The notes beneath the pieces were generated by a model that was not told where the DNA came from, ran no database searches, and saw nothing but the letters and a program-made list of their open reading frames with translations. The translations under genes and the position numbers were made by a program. 14,674 nt of DNA from an uncultured Erysipelotrichaceae bacterium (GTDB taxonomy: Bacteria > Bacillota_I > Bacilli_A > Erysipelotrichales > Erysipelotrichaceae), in assembly GCA_947385085.1 (NCBI GenBank), contig CANDJN010000044.1, positions 1-14,674 of the forward strand, written 5' to 3'. Positions 1 to 6,885 of the stretch are shown piece after piece (the stretch's first letter is position 1; each line of letters begins with the position of its first letter).

Positions 1-180
1 TATTATTCTATTTTTTTCTTTTGCAATTAAAAGTGTTTGCATATTTTTGATAGCTAACTTTACAAGTGGCTTTAACTTTGCAATTTTTTCTGCCGGAAAA
101 AAAGAACAAGAATCTTCCCAAATCAGTATCAAATCTTCTGCTACTGCTGCCTTGTTTGCTGTCACTCTTTCTAAAATCAT
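1..180 (-). CDS. GNAT family N-acetyltransferase, 5' part only
   Basis: The first 60 codons of a gene that runs off the left edge. The reading frame starts at ATG 180 (MILERVTANKAAVAEDL) and stays open to base 1. An AAAGGA ribosome site sits 7 bases before the ATG, and a consensus sigma-A promoter lies further upstream. The pattern 'LIWEDS...FFPAEKIAKLKPLVKLAIKNM' followed by 'LLIAKEKNRII' resembles the N-terminus of small GNAT acetyltransferases, which read roughly W-E-x-S-V-x-A-T-H-x-F-L followed by 'LKPLV..A' and then a beta strand entering the acetyl-CoA fold. The acetyl-CoA binding loop would lie outside the window, so the family call rests on this N-terminal pattern only and the substrate is unknown. 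It follows sigE but has its own promoter, so it is probably not a sporulation gene. Confidence 0.6.
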   Translation of the reverse strand, partial: MILERVTANKAAVAEDLILIWEDSCSFFPAEKIAKLKPLVKLAIKNMQTLLIAKEKNRII

Positions 181-227
181 ACTTCTTTCCTTTCTTCATA
201 GCAAAACATTGATGGGATTCTCTTTTT

Positions 228-256
228 ATTATATGCTCTCTTAACAAGACTGTCAA
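228..256 (-). promoter_or_regulatory. Consensus sigma-A promoter of the GNAT gene
   Basis: On the minus strand TTGACA (256-251) and TATAAT (233-228) are both perfect and are separated by exactly 17 bases. Transcription should start near 221, giving a leader of about 40 bases before ATG 180. The -35 begins 2 bases after the sigE stop codon, and there is no terminator between them, so sigE transcripts probably also read into this gene. Confidence 0.85.
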
Positions 257-257
257 A

Positions 258-956
258 TTATATCATTTTATTCATTTCTTTTTTTAGTCTACCAATGATT
301 TTCTTTTCGAGGCGAGAAATATAAGATTGTGAAATCCCTAAGCGCTGAGCAATATCCTTTTGCGTCAATTCCTCATGCTCAATACCATAGCGCATTTGCA
401 ATATCAGACGTTCACGCTCTTTTAACGTCTTCATCGCCTTCATCAGCTCACGCTTGTTTTCCTTGCGTTCAAATTCCTTGGTGACAATATCATCATCGGT
501 TCCCATAATATCCGATAATAACAATTCATTGCCGTCATAATCTACATTGAGCGGTTCATCAAACGATACCTCTGCTTTGCGGCGGCTCTTTTTACGCAAA
601 AACATCAAGATTTCATTTTCAATACAGCGGGATGCATAAGTTACTAAGCGGATGTTTTTGTCCCGCTTAAATGTATTCACCGCCTTGATCAATCCAATTG
701 AGCCGATACTGATCAGATCCTCCATAAAGATTGGATTGGATTCATAGCGCTTGGCAATATAAACCACCAGACGCAAATTATGTTCAATCAATAAGTTACG
801 AGCAGCTTCATCACCATTTTCCAAAGCGATCAACGCTGCCGTTTCTTCCTCTTTGCTTAAAGGCTGAGGCAGTGCGTCACTTCCATGCATATAATAGCAC
901 TGCGCTTGAGTGCGCTTATTACGCAGCCATGCTTGAATTCGTTTCCAGATTTTCAT
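258..956 (-). CDS. sigE: Sporulation sigma factor sigma-E precursor (pro-sigma-E)
   Basis: Early mother-cell RNA polymerase sigma factor, made as an inactive membrane-tethered precursor and activated by SpoIIGA. The body matches sigma-E closely: 'YYMHGSDALPQPLSKEEE' (from residue 21), region 2 'NLRLVVYIAKRYE...DLISIGSIGLIKAVNTF' (60-96), 'TYASRCIENEILMFLR' (106-121), 'EVSFDEPLNVDYDGNELLLSD' (129-149), and the region 4 helix-turn-helix 'TQKDIAQRLGISQSYISRLEK' (198-218). The precursor segment before the conserved YY is only about 20 residues (basic and amphipathic, MKIWKRIQAWLRNKRTQAQC), against 27 removed in B. subtilis. ATG 956 is preferred to an in-frame GTG at 965 because AGGAG lies 8 bases before the ATG. 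It starts 5 bases after the spoIIGA stop, which identifies it as sigE rather than the similar sigK. The length of 232 aa is normal. Confidence 0.95.
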   Translation of the reverse strand: MKIWKRIQAWLRNKRTQAQCYYMHGSDALPQPLSKEEETAALIALENGDEAARNLLIEHNLRLVVYIAKRYESNPIFMEDLISIGSIGLIKAVNTFKRDKNIRLVTYASRCIENEILMFLRKKSRRKAEVSFDEPLNVDYDGNELLLSDIMGTDDDIVTKEFERKENKRELMKAMKTLKERERLILQMRYGIEHEELTQKDIAQRLGISQSYISRLEKKIIGRLKKEMNKMI

Positions 957-961
957 TGTCC

Positions 962-1699
962 TCACTCCTGTGTCATCATATGTATACTTAGCAAAGCATT
1001 CGCTTTCAGCGGCAGTTTCATATGAGGCTGAAAGTGAATCAATACGCGATGATATGATCCCTTGCCAACACGGGCACTTGCTTCATAACAGGCAATGCGG
1101 CTATCGCCCTGCGTCGTATTCATCATTACCCATTTTATGCCGATATGATCAAAATATGTTTCATAACGATCATCCAGCAGTAATACCGGCAAGCCCTCCT
1201 GCATCATAAAATTGGCGCTGTCCAAATATCCTTTGATATGCAGCACTTTCTTTGATGCTTGAATTTCCAGCGGATAAAGGAAGCTTTGTTGCGTCAATTC
1301 ATATTTCCAATGCCAAAACATTCCCAGCCACGTGAAGGCTAATATCACCCACAACAAAACTGGTATACGATCACTCGGGACAAAATAGATGCCCAAATGA
1401 AAGCTTCCGCCATACCACAAATACGCACTGATGCTGCAAAGAATGCGATGTGCTATCATACAGAGCCAATTCTTCCATGCATAGCGATAGATTAAGTAGA
1501 AAAATCCACCTTCCAGCATGAGCATCCAAAACCACTCATAGGAACTAAAAAGAAATCCTGCGATCAAAGGGATTAACGTGCTGTAAAGCATCAAGTAACG
1601 AAAGGAACATGGCTTGGCACCCAAATAAAACGCTAAGGTCGATGCGTTTAATAAAATGAGAAAATTGCTTAACCAACTCACCTCCAAATAGCTTTCCAT
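962..1699 (-). CDS. spoIIGA: Sigma-E processing aspartic protease SpoIIGA
   Basis: Integral membrane protease that cleaves pro-sigma-E in the mother cell after septation. Residues 1-135 hold about five hydrophobic helices. The C-terminal protease domain contains 'IKGYLDSAN' (155-163), which aligns with the D-[ST]-G-N active-site motif, placing the catalytic Asp at residue 160. The family Gly is Ala here (DSAN), which is unusual. The protein is 245 aa against 309 in B. subtilis, so the soluble domain is compact and diverged. ATG 1699 is chosen because AGGAGG sits 7 bases upstream; an extension to 1798 would run back through the hpf terminator. It lies directly upstream of sigE, as in other spore formers, and is probably co-transcribed from a Spo0A-dependent promoter. 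The identification rests on topology, the motif and position, because overall similarity is low. Confidence 0.85.
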   Translation of the reverse strand: MESYLEVSWLSNFLILLNASTLAFYLGAKPCSFRYLMLYSTLIPLIAGFLFSSYEWFWMLMLEGGFFYLIYRYAWKNWLCMIAHRILCSISAYLWYGGSFHLGIYFVPSDRIPVLLWVILAFTWLGMFWHWKYELTQQSFLYPLEIQASKKVLHIKGYLDSANFMMQEGLPVLLLDDRYETYFDHIGIKWVMMNTTQGDSRIACYEASARVGKGSYHRVLIHFQPHMKLPLKANALLSIHMMTQE

Positions 1700-1719
1700 C
1701 CATTTCCCTCCTGTGCTTA

Positions 1720-1753
1720 AGTATAGTGAATCAAGCAACGATAAACTGTCGAA
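1720..1753 (-). promoter_or_regulatory. Spo0A-dependent spoIIGA-sigE promoter with 21-bp spacer
   Basis: On the minus strand TCGACA (1752-1747, 5 of 6 to the -35 consensus) and TATACT (1725-1720) are separated by 21 bases. This is close to the abnormally long 22-bp spacing known for the B. subtilis spoIIG promoter, which needs phosphorylated Spo0A. A perfect 0A box, TGTCGAA (plus strand 1747-1753), lies directly over the -35 element. The TSS would be near 1713, giving a very short leader. The elements are seen directly; Spo0A control is inferred from the match to the known arrangement. Confidence 0.7.
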
Positions 1754-1765
1754 GAAACAAGGCAT

Positions 1766-1801
1766 AAAAAAAAGAAAATGTGCCGACACTCGACACATTT
1801 T
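1766..1801 (-). terminator. Rho-independent terminator of hpf
   Basis: On the minus strand AAAATGTGTCG (1801-1791) pairs with CGGCACATTTT (1785-1775) around a 5-base loop, followed by C and eight T (1773-1766). One pair is G-U on the minus strand but an A-C mismatch on the plus strand, which supports minus-strand use. The core also contains two 0A-like heptamers, TGTCGAG and TGTCGGC. Confidence 0.85.
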
Positions 1802-1819
1802 ATCCTGCGCATTTGCATT

Positions 1820-2356
1820 TTACGTTTCAATCAATCCATAGCCGCCATCATGACGTTTGTATACAACCGCTATTTCCCTGGTTTCCAGATCGCGATAAAT
1901 AAAGAAGGAGTGATTCAGCATCTCCATGCGCATGATCGCTTCGTCTAAATCCATTTCGGTTGGTGTGATCGTCTTGGTTCTAACCAATTCGTCATCTTCA
2001 TCACCCAAATCCTCATTTAACTCCGACTCCTGATCCAAGAATGCCATAGCCAGTTTTTCTTTATGCTTGCGGTTCAGTCGTGTTTTCTGGCGTCGAATCT
2101 GATCTTCCAGCTTATCCACTGCCAGATCAATCGCCGCATACAGATCATCGTGGGTAACCTCAGCTCGCAATACCGCATATTTGGTTGGGATGGTCACCTC
2201 AATTTTCTGCTTGGTCGGATATACTCGAACCACGACATTTGCCACTACCGTTTCATCGATGATAAAATACTTTTCCAACAGGTTCAGCTTTTCCTCAATC
2301 TTTTCCGCAATGGCCGGTGTCACCGTAATGTTCTTACCGTAAATCTGAACTTTCAT
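1820..2356 (-). CDS. hpf: Ribosome hibernation promoting factor, long form
   Basis: Binds the 30S subunit and pairs 70S ribosomes into inactive 100S dimers in stationary phase or stress. The N-terminal S30AE domain (about 1-100) begins MKVQIYGKNITVTPAIAEKIEEKLNL and carries 'DLYAAIDLAVDKLEDQIRRQK' (71-91). An acidic linker spans about 108-124. The C-terminal dimerisation domain (about 125-178) contains 'EAIMRMEMLNHSFFIYRDLETREIAVVYKRHDGGYGLI', which is the signature of the long form. The 178-aa length is typical. AAAGGAGG lies 7-8 bases before the ATG. The gene has its own TATAAT promoter and a strong terminator, so it is monocistronic. Its place next to spoIIGA-sigE is positional only; there is no sign that hpf belongs to the sporulation unit. 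Confidence 0.95.
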   Translation of the reverse strand: MKVQIYGKNITVTPAIAEKIEEKLNLLEKYFIIDETVVANVVVRVYPTKQKIEVTIPTKYAVLRAEVTHDDLYAAIDLAVDKLEDQIRRQKTRLNRKHKEKLAMAFLDQESELNEDLGDEDDELVRTKTITPTEMDLDEAIMRMEMLNHSFFIYRDLETREIAVVYKRHDGGYGLIET

Positions 2357-2383
2357 AAGAAGTCCTCCTTTATGTACACCTAT

Positions 2384-2412
2384 ATTATAACCATAAATTT
2401 CATCGCAAAACA
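2384..2412 (-). promoter_or_regulatory. hpf promoter
   Basis: A perfect TATAAT (2389-2384) lies 17 bases from a poor -35, TGTTTT (2412-2407). The TSS would be near 2377, leaving a leader of about 20 bases that carries the AAAGGAGG site. The weak -35 overlaps one arm of a pair of interleaved inverted repeats, which may be an operator. Confidence 0.55.
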
Positions 2413-2441
2413 GACTATCATTTTCCCTTGTTTTGTGATAG
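2406..2441. repeat. Interleaved inverted repeats upstream of hpf
   Basis: Two inverted repeats are nested in A-B-A'-B' order. The first is CAAAACA (2406-2412) with TGTTTTG (2429-2435), and the second is CTATCA (2415-2420) with TGATAG (2436-2441). All arms are perfect. The set covers the -35 side of the hpf promoter and forms the space between hpf and the 464-aa gene. There is no T-run, so it is not an ordinary terminator. Confidence 0.6.
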
Positions 2442-2472
2442 ACTAATATCGAAGGGTCGCATTATCATGTGA

Positions 2473-3867
2473 TCATTTTTTTACGCGTGATTGATGGAAG
2501 GAATCAACCTTGGGAAGACGTGCATAGATTGCGATTTCAATGCTTAGCTGAGCACAGAAATCATGAATATAGGAATATACACAGCGATCACGCACAAGGA
2601 TGCGCTGGGGCAAGCCGATAATTTCAATCATATCCAACAACAGATCATTCATCATATGGGCGATCTGTTCATTGTTTTCAAAGGCTGCGCTGCGCACTCG
2701 CCGTGCCTTACTGCCAACACACACCCCCTCAACCAGATAGCGTCCCCGTTCATCCTTATTCTTAATCGGCTGGCGGACAAACAGAAAATAATCCAATTCT
2801 AATGTCTCTATCGTATGGCGATACGATTGTAGCTTAGTAATATTCTCTTCGTTCTCATATGGGAAATCATGCAATGCGATGACAGCCTTAGGCCCCTTCT
2901 GCAACAGTGTCTTTTTCGTATGAGGATTGTATCCGATAAACAGTGAGCTGTTCGCATCAATAAAGTCCATACGGAAAGCCTTAATCTTTACCAATGCCTT
3001 TTGTAATGCCACTAGATAGCGCATCAATTCCTTGGCCTGGGTATTATTCACAACATCGATATCATAACCTCGTTTCACATCATAAAAATAAACATAACAG
3101 GAATGTTCCACATACATCTGTGAATTATACGGCTTTGTGACTTCATTCTCCTTTAAGGGATTGCGTGAAAATACCATCGTCATACCATCCTTATACTTCT
3201 CCCGATGCATATTGGGCAAGTATGGATCCTGCCGTGCCATCACATAACTGGAAAAACTTGCCTGATCAGCGAAAAAGAAATATTCAATCTGATCCCGTGC
3301 CTGCGTTACAACGCAAAAGGAAATCAAATGATTACCCTTTAAATTGAATACCAGCGTTGACTGATCGGGTAAAACGCGCTGTACTTGATTTTGAAGCAGA
3401 TCACTGGCTAAACCATATAACAAAGTTAAATTATCACGCTGGACGCGATTGCGCTTTATATACGTATTTTTAATCACAGTTTCCGCCAATGACGCATAGG
3501 CTCTACGCATATCACGTTCGATATTGATTTTCTCAATCGCCTCTCCGATACTGCGTACCTTTAAGCGCACACGCTGATTCTGATTTTGATAGTAACAGTC
3601 ATCCCCTACCGTTAAAAACATGAGCAATTGTTCATCACTGCTCAAGTCCTTACTGCGGGGAAGATCACGCAGGGAAAGATTTAGCTTTGGTAAATAAAAA
3701 CGAAAAAAGGATTCCGGATGCAGATGAATTTTATCACAGATTTCATAATGAAGCTCTGTGAAGGTTGTTTCAAAATCACAAGCCAAAGAAGCAATCCAGC
3801 GATCTTCATTCATAATATCGATGGTAATTTCCTGAAGCTCATCCTGCACTTCTAATTCATCCTGCAT
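2473..3867 (-). CDS. Uncharacterised protein, possible pRiA4b-like N-terminus and DUF6930-like C-terminus
   Basis: A 464-aa soluble protein of unknown function. No signal peptide or membrane segment is visible. The N-terminal 70 residues ('ITIDIMNEDRWIASLACDFETTFTELHYEICDKIHL', then 'FRFYLPKL') have the strand-'TF..LH..I'-'F.FYL' layout of the plasmid pRiA4b ORF-3-like fold. The middle contains 'YFYDVKRGYDIDVVNNTQAKELMRYLVALQKAL', which recalls DUF7309-type domains. The C-terminus, 'LPQRILVRDRCVYSYIHDFCAQLSIEIAIYARLPKVD', has the 'P..I.VRD..L...L...L.I.V....LP' pattern of DUF6930. These three assignments are from memory of family patterns and are tentative. The start at ATG 3867 is preferred to 3873 because AGGAGG lies 6 bases before 3867 but touches the 3873 ATG directly. 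The gene has its own promoter and stands alone. Confidence 0.75.
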   Translation of the reverse strand: MQDELEVQDELQEITIDIMNEDRWIASLACDFETTFTELHYEICDKIHLHPESFFRFYLPKLNLSLRDLPRSKDLSSDEQLLMFLTVGDDCYYQNQNQRVRLKVRSIGEAIEKINIERDMRRAYASLAETVIKNTYIKRNRVQRDNLTLLYGLASDLLQNQVQRVLPDQSTLVFNLKGNHLISFCVVTQARDQIEYFFFADQASFSSYVMARQDPYLPNMHREKYKDGMTMVFSRNPLKENEVTKPYNSQMYVEHSCYVYFYDVKRGYDIDVVNNTQAKELMRYLVALQKALVKIKAFRMDFIDANSSLFIGYNPHTKKTLLQKGPKAVIALHDFPYENEENITKLQSYRHTIETLELDYFLFVRQPIKNKDERGRYLVEGVCVGSKARRVRSAAFENNEQIAHMMNDLLLDMIEIIGLPQRILVRDRCVYSYIHDFCAQLSIEIAIYARLPKVDSFHQSRVKK

Positions 3868-3895
3868 GAACATCCTCCTTTCCGTCCTAAATTAC

Positions 3896-3924
3896 ATTAT
3901 AAGATATTTCAATGTTTCTGCCTA
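3896..3924 (-). promoter_or_regulatory. Promoter of the 464-aa protein gene
   Basis: A perfect TATAAT (3901-3896) lies 17 bases after TAGGCA (3924-3919), which matches the -35 consensus at 4 of 6. It sits just downstream of the terminator of the preceding gene. Confidence 0.6.
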
Positions 3925-3930
3925 GCCAAT

Positions 3931-3975
3931 AAAAGCAAAAAAAACCAATAATCAGGTTTTTCTCGCTTTTTTTTG
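3931..3975 (-). terminator. Terminator of the GTPase-nuclease fusion gene
   Basis: On the minus strand AAAAACC (3961-3955) pairs with GGTTTTT (3946-3940) around an 8-base loop, and the T-run continues as TTTGCTTTTATT. An outer AGC/GCT pair (3967-3965 with 3936-3934) extends the stem across a purine bulge. The arms are A/T-rich and symmetric, so weak activity on the plus strand is also possible. Confidence 0.7.
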
Positions 3976-4019
3976 CTCTATTTCCAATATCATGAAATCA
4001 TTACCTATAACATTGATTG

Positions 4020-6602
4020 TTATGCTTTCTCATCATCATTTGCTATTACATCAAGCAAACGCAGATCTTCCAATGCCATGTGACGAAATTCCGGTTGATA
4101 TTTCTGATGCTTCATCGCTTGTTTATGTATCTTTTGGACGCGTTCGTATAATTCACGCGCCGAGATGCGCATAGCTCCCTGTCCTAAGATGATGTTTTGT
4201 TCTGCCCCATCGGAAGTAGCGACACTGACGTTCAGTTCCTTTGCCAAATGATGGGTTGCTTTTTCAATATAGGCATCGGCTGTTTGCGCTTCCTTGGTAT
4301 ATACAATGGAAAGATGATGATCATGAACAATGTGTTCCGTTATCGCCGATGTTTTATACGCATCGAAAACGACTATAATCATCTGCTTGGTATATCCTTG
4401 ATAATTGCTTAGCATTGCCACCAATCCCCTACGGGCTGCGTCGGGTTCTGATGCCATCAGTTCCTTGAGATCAGGCCATTCATAAATCATATTATAACCA
4501 TCGACAATCAAACAATGCGCTTTTTTCTTCGATGGTTTAGCGGAAGGCTTCACATCATTTTCGATCTTGTTGCGGCGGCGTGGCTGCCATTGCTTGCGTG
4601 GGGAATGAATTCGTGCTGTTACCCGTTTCCATTCTTCATCACTGATCTTGGCCTGGCGATGAACACGGTGCGTCGATTCACCTTGTGTTAGCTTTGCTTG
4701 AAAAGACAAATCCATATATTCATATACTTGATCATAGGGAACAGACATAGCCACTCCATGATTCAGGAAAAGTGAGCCGCATGGATAATCGTGATCCTGT
4801 TCTAAATCATACCCGATTTCCGCAATGATCGGTTGTGGATTTTCCAGTCGGCGATAACCATCATCACTCATCATAAATGTGCCTTGTCCCTTTGTTAAAA
4901 TATGGACATTCTGCCCATAATGGGATAAGAGTCGATAAGCTCCACTGCCGCGTATCATACGCTGATCCACTGTAAGCGCAGATATTTCATAGGTTGCGCC
5001 GCGGTTTTCCAGTTCATAAATGGCCTGTGCAACACAGGATTCAGGACAATATAATTGATAGCTTATGTACGGCTCTAATAGTTCACACTGTGTCATTTGT
5101 AATCCTTGACGGACAGCACGCTCAATCGCATCTCGCAAATCCTGGGCATCGGTATGCTTCGCATGCGTTTTTACACCGATCAAGGTAATGCGGATATCGC
5201 TAAGGGCACTGCCGCTCAATATTCCCGGCGGCATATGTTCACGCAAATGCATCACCAGCATTTGTTGGCGTGCTTCTTCCAGCATTGAGATCGGACATCG
5301 TGACATTACCTGCACACCGCTGTTTCGCTGTAATGGTTCTAACAGCACATGTACTTCTGCATAATGCTTAAGTCGTTCAATATGTCCGACTCCTTCCACC
5401 GCACTATGAATCGTCTCACGGTAGGCGATGCGTCCGGGGGTAAACGTGATGTTCAACCCGAAACGGTCTTGAATCCGCCGCACCAGCACTTCCGCTTGTA
5501 CCTTTCCTCGTAACGACAGCTGTACCTCTTTCATGCGGGAATCATAATGCAGGCGCAATGAAGGATCCTCATCGTTAAGCGGACGCAGTTTTTCCATCAA
5601 GGCAAAGTCATCCAAGCCATCCACAGAAAGAACGCGATATGTGAAAGCCCCGCTAAGTAATGGCTGTGAATCCTTTCCATCCATACCTAACGCAGATCCA
5701 CTCATGGGATGATACAAACCCTTAACAGCAGCTACATAACCAGCCGGCAAGGAGGAACAAACTTCATATGTGTTACCGTGATAACGACGAATTTGATCAA
5801 CCTTTTCCGAACCGATTTTCTGCTTGACGTTTAGCTCCCCGCCCATAATCTTTAAATGAGTAAGGCGCTGTTCGCTTTCATCATGGGTGATTTTATAAAC
5901 CTGAGCCGCAAACGTAGCGCCATAATGACGTGGTGGAACAAGCTCGATCATGGCATCCAAAAACTCATGAATTCCGGTTTGTTTTAATGCTGATCCGAAA
6001 AACACCGGAATTACTTCTCGTCTGCCTACTGCTTCCGCAATATCATTGGTATCTATATTTCCCTTCTTCATATATGTCTCTAACAGCGCATCACTGCATA
6101 AAGCCAGTTCTTCTTCCCATTCACTGCCCTTTTGACTGAAATTCAAGCAACTAGTTCCTACCATACACTGAATCATTTCCATATATTCACTGCGTGAATG
6201 TGTTGCCACATCCATTTTATTGACAAAGAGGATCGTAGGAACCTTTTCTGTTTGCAGGCGGTGAAAAAGCTGTTCGCCATAAGGATGATAAGGATCAGTG
6301 GCACTGATCACCAATACTGCCGCATCCAAAACCGTAAGTGTATGCTCCAGTGATGCAGAGAAGTCGCGATGTCCCGGTGTATCCAATAATGTGATATCAT
6401 AATCTCGCCATGTAAAAAAAGCTTCCTTTGCCGTTATCGTAATCCCCCGCTGTCGCTCCAATGGATCACAATCTAAAACCGTACTGTCGTGATCCACGCT
6501 TCCCTGTGTCTTTACCTTCCCGCTTTGATATAGCAGGGCTTCGCATAAAGTCGTTTTCCCAGCATCGACATGAGCACACATTCCCACGATCAACGGTTTC
6601 AT
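4020..6602 (-). CDS. Tet(M)/EF-G-like ribosomal GTPase fused to a Rae1/YacP-type NYN endonuclease
   Basis: An 860-aa two-part protein. Residues 1-650 form a translation GTPase of the ribosomal protection (Tet M/O/W) branch: P-loop AHVDAGKT (10-17), RGIT (52-55), DTPGH with catalytic His78 (74-78), NKMD (128-131), GSAL (203-206), then EF-G-like domains II-V. A basic linker (about 663-694) is rich in Lys, Arg and Pro. Residues 695-860 match the whole of Rae1/YacP, the ribosome-bound endonuclease that cuts mRNA in the A site. All four acidic positions of the NYN fold are present: VDGYNMI (Asp701), VFDAY (Asp747), TADAYIE (Asp775) and ATSDGAEQ (Asp798), followed by 'GQGAMRISARELYERV'. The usual resistance protein is about 640 aa, so the extra length is the nuclease. 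The ATG at 6602 has AGAGGG 7 bases upstream. It is monocistronic. It could confer drug protection, but a translation quality-control role is equally possible. Confidence 0.92.
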   Translation of the reverse strand: MKPLIVGMCAHVDAGKTTLCEALLYQSGKVKTQGSVDHDSTVLDCDPLERQRGITITAKEAFFTWRDYDITLLDTPGHRDFSASLEHTLTVLDAAVLVISATDPYHPYGEQLFHRLQTEKVPTILFVNKMDVATHSRSEYMEMIQCMVGTSCLNFSQKGSEWEEELALCSDALLETYMKKGNIDTNDIAEAVGRREVIPVFFGSALKQTGIHEFLDAMIELVPPRHYGATFAAQVYKITHDESEQRLTHLKIMGGELNVKQKIGSEKVDQIRRYHGNTYEVCSSLPAGYVAAVKGLYHPMSGSALGMDGKDSQPLLSGAFTYRVLSVDGLDDFALMEKLRPLNDEDPSLRLHYDSRMKEVQLSLRGKVQAEVLVRRIQDRFGLNITFTPGRIAYRETIHSAVEGVGHIERLKHYAEVHVLLEPLQRNSGVQVMSRCPISMLEEARQQMLVMHLREHMPPGILSGSALSDIRITLIGVKTHAKHTDAQDLRDAIERAVRQGLQMTQCELLEPYISYQLYCPESCVAQAIYELENRGATYEISALTVDQRMIRGSGAYRLLSHYGQNVHILTKGQGTFMMSDDGYRRLENPQPIIAEIGYDLEQDHDYPCGSLFLNHGVAMSVPYDQVYEYMDLSFQAKLTQGESTHRVHRQAKISDEEWKRVTARIHSPRKQWQPRRRNKIENDVKPSAKPSKKKAHCLIVDGYNMIYEWPDLKELMASEPDAARRGLVAMLSNYQGYTKQMIIVVFDAYKTSAITEHIVHDHHLSIVYTKEAQTADAYIEKATHHLAKELNVSVATSDGAEQNIILGQGAMRISARELYERVQKIHKQAMKHQKYQPEFRHMALEDLRLLDVIANDDEKA

Positions 6603-6627
6603 GGCACATCCCTCTTTTCACTTGCAT

Positions 6628-6656
6628 ATTTTACAATGATTTTGTGATCCACACAA
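6628..6656 (-). promoter_or_regulatory. Possible promoter of the GTPase-nuclease gene
   Basis: TAAAAT (6633-6628) lies 17 bases after TTGTGT (6656-6651), a weak -35 sharing only TTG with consensus. The leader would be about 20 bases, too short for the attenuator-type leader peptide found before tet(M). A small inverted repeat TTGTG-N5-CACAA overlaps the -35. Confidence 0.4.
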
Positions 6657-6885
6657 TACCCAAGTCACCGACAATACTTTAACTAATAGAGCTTATCGTG
6701 TAAACAACTGTTAAATCTTATAAATTTCATTAGTAAAATGGAATGATTACATGCATATTGATTTTCGTATAGCATAAAATAATGAAAACCATACTTGATC
6801 TGCTCCTGCCAAGTGGACACACGAAATAAATAAAATTACTTGATGAGCCGATTAGCTTCACGCTGATTGGGCTTTTAAGCATTTT
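6657..6885. other. Intergenic stretch without a recognisable gene
   Basis: AT-rich sequence with no convincing reading frame or ribosome site on either strand. It contains a motif reminiscent of IS3-family ends (6796-6820), an 8-base direct repeat TACTTGAT (6792-6799 and 6837-6844), and an imperfect hairpin at 6846-6873 followed by only four T on the plus strand. It may be a decayed mobile-element scar, but nothing here proves it. Confidence 0.4.

Noticed and set aside
8..256. An 82-aa minus-strand frame and a plus-strand 65-aa frame at the left edge.
   Set aside because: Both are composed of Lys/Ser/Phe-rich shadow sequence; the frame with the ribosome site and promoter is the GNAT start at 180.
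1700..1798. Extended SpoIIGA start at 1798 adding 33 residues.
   Set aside because: The added segment is translated from the hpf terminator and the Spo0A-type promoter; AGGAGG before ATG 1699 decides the start.
6603..6720. Search for a tet(M)-type attenuator or leader peptide before the GTPase-nuclease gene.
   Set aside because: The inferred leader is about 20 bases and has no short reading frame or tandem hairpins, so no drug-responsive attenuation is visible.
6846..6876. Imperfect hairpin (AGCC...GGGCT) with TTTT on the plus strand, resembling a terminator.
   Set aside because: The stem has a bulge and a wobble, the T-run is only four bases, and there is no plus-strand gene upstream to terminate.
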